From NCBI GenBank assembly GCA_030427885.1, contig JAUICM010000006.1, positions 186,001-250,000 on the forward strand: 64,000 nucleotides of DNA, written 5' to 3'. Shown here in pieces: positions 61,610 to 64,000 of the stretch. The notes beneath the pieces were generated by a model. The model saw nothing but the letters and a program-made list of their open reading frames with translations. It made no database searches and was not told the origin of the DNA. This DNA comes from Rhodothermia bacterium. GTDB taxonomy: Bacteria > Bacteroidota > Rhodothermia > Balneolales > Balneolaceae. Every line of letters starts with the position of its first letter. The stretch's first letter is position 1. Both the position numbers and the translations under genes were made by a program.

Positions 61610-62228
61610 CTAAATGTTCCTTTAATGATTTGAAAATAGCATTGTAAACCTCAACATCTTTTGTTGCTGGTAAGTGAATTTGAATATTGTAATGTAGTCC
61701 TAAAGTATTTTCAATAGGTTTTGAGGGAGTGGCTTTTTTTTGTGTTTCTTTTTCAGTGCCTTCCTCAACTCGCTTTTTGACTTTTTCACTTTGTAGTTTT
61801 TTGTCATCAAATTCTATATCAGCCAGATCGAGTAAACTATAAAATGTTTTAGACATCAATTTTGCCACGTTATCACTTGTGTTATGATAACTTTTAAATT
61901 TCCCTTCAATTAAATCTTTATCTTGATCTGTAGGATGTGATTTTATTAGAAATAAATCTGAATATGCGTCTGTCAGTGCTTCACCCATTACGCGTTCAGA
62001 AAGAGCATGATTACGATAGTCATTATACCTCTTTGTCGGGATACCGTCTGCTGTTAGGAACCCAAGAGCTTTCATTAATGGGATAAAGGGCCGATGGTTA
62101 TTTGATTTAAAACCCAGATCTTTTAAAATCTGATGGGTAAATTTATCTGGTGCTTGCGCATCTCTTATTTTTGAGAAAAAATCACTGAGAGCGCCATATG
62201 CTTGGGTGTATGTGGTAGGTAATGACAT
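61602..62228 (-). CDS. DUF5343 domain protein
   Basis: This 208-residue protein matches the DUF5343 family: TTYTQAYGALSDFFSKIRDA, FTHQILKDLGFKSNNHRPFI, PLMKALGFLTADGIPTKRYN and the GEALTDAYSDLF region. A charged linker (about 140-170) leads to a C-terminal helical tail (LHYNIQIHLPATKDVEVYNA) ending in KSLKEHLVE. DUF5343 has no established function but is frequently near defence-type genes; here it is first in a module with a HEPN protein and a membrane protein. Local composition is AT-rich, as counted in one line. Confidence 0.82.
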   Translation of the reverse strand: MSLPTTYTQAYGALSDFFSKIRDAQAPDKFTHQILKDLGFKSNNHRPFIPLMKALGFLTADGIPTKRYNDYRNHALSERVMGEALTDAYSDLFLIKSHPTDQDKDLIEGKFKSYHNTSDNVAKLMSKTFYSLLDLADIEFDDKKLQSEKVKKRVEEGTEKETQKKATPSKPIENTLGLHYNIQIHLPATKDVEVYNAIFKSLKEHLVE

Positions 62229-62410
62229 TGGATTTTAAATTAAAAAGATTGAGTAAAGTAAAAGCCGTATAACATATTATTATTCGATCGAGGCATACTT
62301 TATCAAAGGTCGAATAAAAACGTAACTCTACCTCAATCAATTTGACAATATAACATCATCCCGCTGTAAATCAAGAGCTTAATAGGAGGGGAGAGAAAAC
62401 TAAAGAGAAT

Positions 62411-62520
62411 TGTCACTCAGAGCGGAGTGATGAGTCTGCACTATAAGATCTGTGGTGGTAAGCGCTGTGCAGATCCTTCGTTTCGCTCTGGATGACCCCA
62501 CCACTTTACTTCGTTGGTGG
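62411..62520. repeat. GTCACTCAGAGCG family repeat at the end of a hydrolase gene
   Basis: TGTCACTCAGAGCGGAGTGA continues with TGAGTCTGCACT, and the right half (GTGCAGATCCTTCGTTTCGC, TCTGGATGAC) is the approximate inverse of the left. A CCACCA/TGGTGG hairpin then overlaps the final codons and stop of the hydrolase at 62506. A degenerate copy is at 20915-20997. Confidence 0.8.
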
Positions 62521-63510
62521 CTTCAAATTGATATACGTTGGCTCATTGCGATCGGCGGTGATCTTTCCATCTTCATATTTAAGTTCAACCACCTGAATGG
62601 AGCTTCGCCTTTGCTGATAAGGATCGGTCTCTGATTCCACACGGCCCGGATGCGTAAAATAGAAGAGGTAGGCACGGTCATCATTTACCACAATATCAGG
62701 ATGTTGACCGGCTACGCCGTCATCTTCTCCGGTTCCGGGTTCCTGGACGAGGTTACCCGGAATGCGTTCCCAGTCAACCAGGTCCTCTGAACGATATAAT
62801 CCCAGTCCGTCCCACACGTCCGTGACCATCCAGTAGTGGCCTTTCCATTCAAAGATATTAGGTCCTTCGCCAGCCTGATCACCCACGGCCTTGCCTTTGT
62901 CCTCCCAGGTGTAGAGGTCTTCACTGTCCGCATAATAGATGGATTTGTGGTCCATTTCATTGTTATACCACATCCGCCAGGTTCCGTCCGGCAACTGTAT
63001 CACGTCTGCATCAATCACCTTGTGGTTGGCCAGTTCCAGCGTGGATTGGTATTCCCAGTCTACCAGATTGGTGCTGGTGAGGTGGATGATATCCCTTGGG
63101 TGACTCCAGTTATCGAATATCCCCGGCACGTAGGTTAGATACATATGATACAGTCCCTCATGCTCCAGTACATCCGGTGCCCAATGCGTTTCGGTATAAG
63201 GTTCAGGAATATTACTGATCCCTTTATAGGTCCAGCTCGCTCCGCCATCGATGGATTCTGCAATACCGATCCGGGTCCCGTGAACCCAGGTAACTCCATC
63301 CAGCCCTTCGGTGTTGGCTCTCCGGTTGGTGTACACCATATTCCATGTTTCCGTCTGTCGGTTCCAGATCACCACCGGATCGGCAGCTCCGTCAAAGATC
63401 GGATCCCTGAACAAGGGTTTGTCGGCTATTTTGTTCTTTGTGGCTGTTTCTTTTTGACAGGCTGTGAAGGGTATCAATAAAAGGAAAAAGAGAATTAGAA
63501 AACGAGGCAT
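62506..63510 (-). CDS. GH43-like five-bladed propeller lipoprotein
   Basis: This 334-residue lipoprotein starts at ATG 63510 (MPRFLILFFLLLIPFTAC); an in-frame ATG 15 codons upstream is less likely. Five-bladed propeller features of the GH43/GH117/GH32 type are visible: FDGAADPVVIWNRQTETWNM, YTETHWAPDVLEHEGLYHMY, VIDADVIQLPDGTWRMWYNN, and GEGPNIFEWKGHYWMVTDVW. The conserved acids near ADP, APD and GEGP fit the three catalytic carboxylates of such enzymes. The substrate is unknown. Its C-terminal codons and stop overlap a palindromic repeat. Confidence 0.83.
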   Translation of the reverse strand: MPRFLILFFLLLIPFTACQKETATKNKIADKPLFRDPIFDGAADPVVIWNRQTETWNMVYTNRRANTEGLDGVTWVHGTRIGIAESIDGGASWTYKGISNIPEPYTETHWAPDVLEHEGLYHMYLTYVPGIFDNWSHPRDIIHLTSTNLVDWEYQSTLELANHKVIDADVIQLPDGTWRMWYNNEMDHKSIYYADSEDLYTWEDKGKAVGDQAGEGPNIFEWKGHYWMVTDVWDGLGLYRSEDLVDWERIPGNLVQEPGTGEDDGVAGQHPDIVVNDDRAYLFYFTHPGRVESETDPYQQRRSSIQVVELKYEDGKITADRNEPTYINLKPPTK

Positions 63511-63655
63511 AGAATTTCGTTTTTGCTGAAGAAAGGGAATAATAACATTGCCCACAAGCTTTACTATAAAATGGGGTAAGCAAGTTGTAGTTAGTCAGAG
63601 TTGCAAGACACTCCGTAACTACTAACCAATATGAAAACCAGGAACAGCCTGTTCG

Positions 63656-64000
63656 TTAGTATGCTCGCAGAATACTCACAATCCGGTTATACACAATTTC
63701 TGTTTTCGACCAGGAGGTACCACCGGCTGTATTTACAAACTGGATCACAACCGCGTCAATATTTTTATGGTAGCGTGCTATGCTGGAATAGCCGGGAAGC
63801 AGTCCGGTGTGATCGTATCCATAAATAGTGGAATAGATAGCTTGTTCTTCTTCAGTTAATAGTGAACCATCGTTCAAGGCCCGCAAGAATTTTCCCACAT
63901 CTTCAATACGTGCAACCATGGAACCTCCGGGAGAGGAAAACGAAGTGTATTTTAAATCTGGCTCATAGCCCACATAATATCCACTCATTACGTCATCTAT
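63656..64000 (-). CDS. Beta-lactamase-family serine hydrolase, C-terminal part (truncated by window edge)
   Basis: Only the C-terminal 115 or so residues are visible; the frame is open through position 64000, so the start lies outside. The segment SSPGGSMVARIEDVGKFLRA and YGYDHTGLLPGYSSIARYHK (HTGLLPGY near the KTG-box equivalent) is typical of class C beta-lactamase-family and penicillin-binding-related hydrolases. The end IVSILRAY is intact. The catalytic SxxK and YxN are outside the window, so activity cannot be judged. Confidence 0.85.
   Translation of the reverse strand: MDDVMSGYYVGYEPDLKYTSFSSPGGSMVARIEDVGKFLRALNDGSLLTEEEQAIYSTIYGYDHTGLLPGYSSIARYHKNIDAVVIQFVNTAGGTSWSKTEIVYNRIVSILRAY

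Overview
The window looks like the chromosome of a marine-type Balneolales/Rhodothermota (or close Bacteroidota) bacterium. The grounds are: six secreted proteins that end in an 80-residue type A (type IX secretion) sorting domain with the NYPNPFNP signature; a eukaryotic-type (GSII) glutamine synthetase; a menaquinone pathway; many lipoproteins and beta-propellers; few clear Shine-Dalgarno sites; and several families of GC-rich palindromic intergenic repeats. This is inferred from protein families, since no rRNA or tRNA gene was seen. Most of the window is roughly 40-45% G+C, with sharply AT-richer patches.

Layout. 179-3633 (-): menaquinone genes menA-menC-menE. 3927-7133 (+): glutamine synthetase, CsaA-like tRNA-binding protein, a DUF2141 protein and a MacB/FtsX-type permease. 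7169-9542 (-): ECF sigma factor, anti-sigma-like membrane protein and a secreted beta-solenoid with a strikingly regular alternating 18-residue repeat. 9667-13011: small secreted protein, YbjQ protein, glycine-rich RRM protein, and a sorting-domain protein with W-x4-W repeats. 13146-19687 (-): GH2 beta-glucuronidase-like enzyme, purE, a large sorting-domain protein, purK. 19833-25028: prfA (+), then (-) a GHL10-like lipoprotein, a CBM9-like lipoprotein and ATP-dependent pckA. 25420-31392: three more sorting-domain propeller proteins, two of them tandem paralogs. 31488-41081 (+): rRNA methyltransferase, gatB with an AT-rich inserted segment, thioredoxin-fold lipoprotein, tpiA, purD, an NHL propeller protein, and a LuxE-like/LuxC-like pair. 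41085-49229 (-): a cluster of four paralogous PEGA-repeat membrane proteins, two of which are each coupled to an FN3/propeller lipoprotein. 49359-51890 (+): leuS. 51959-63510: ChaN-like protein, PQQ-type sugar dehydrogenase with sorting domain, GH115 alpha-glucuronidase, a HExxH lipoprotein, a small outer-membrane-like protein, a three-gene DUF5343/Swt1-HEPN/membrane protein module, and a GH43-like lipoprotein. The window ends inside a beta-lactamase-family gene.

How they fit together. Housekeeping genes are interleaved with surface and secreted genes. The carbohydrate enzymes (GH2 with a beta-glucuronidase NxK motif, GH115, GH43-like, CBM9-like, GHL10-like) suggest use of glucuronic-acid-decorated plant or algal polysaccharides, although no SusC/SusD pair is present. 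The three most promising unexplained items are the PEGA/FN3-propeller cluster (41085-49229), the DUF5343-HEPN-membrane module (60575-62228), which sits between repeat clusters, and the foreign-looking segment inside gatB (about 33780-34262). Palindromic repeats also run into coding sequence at several gene ends and starts.
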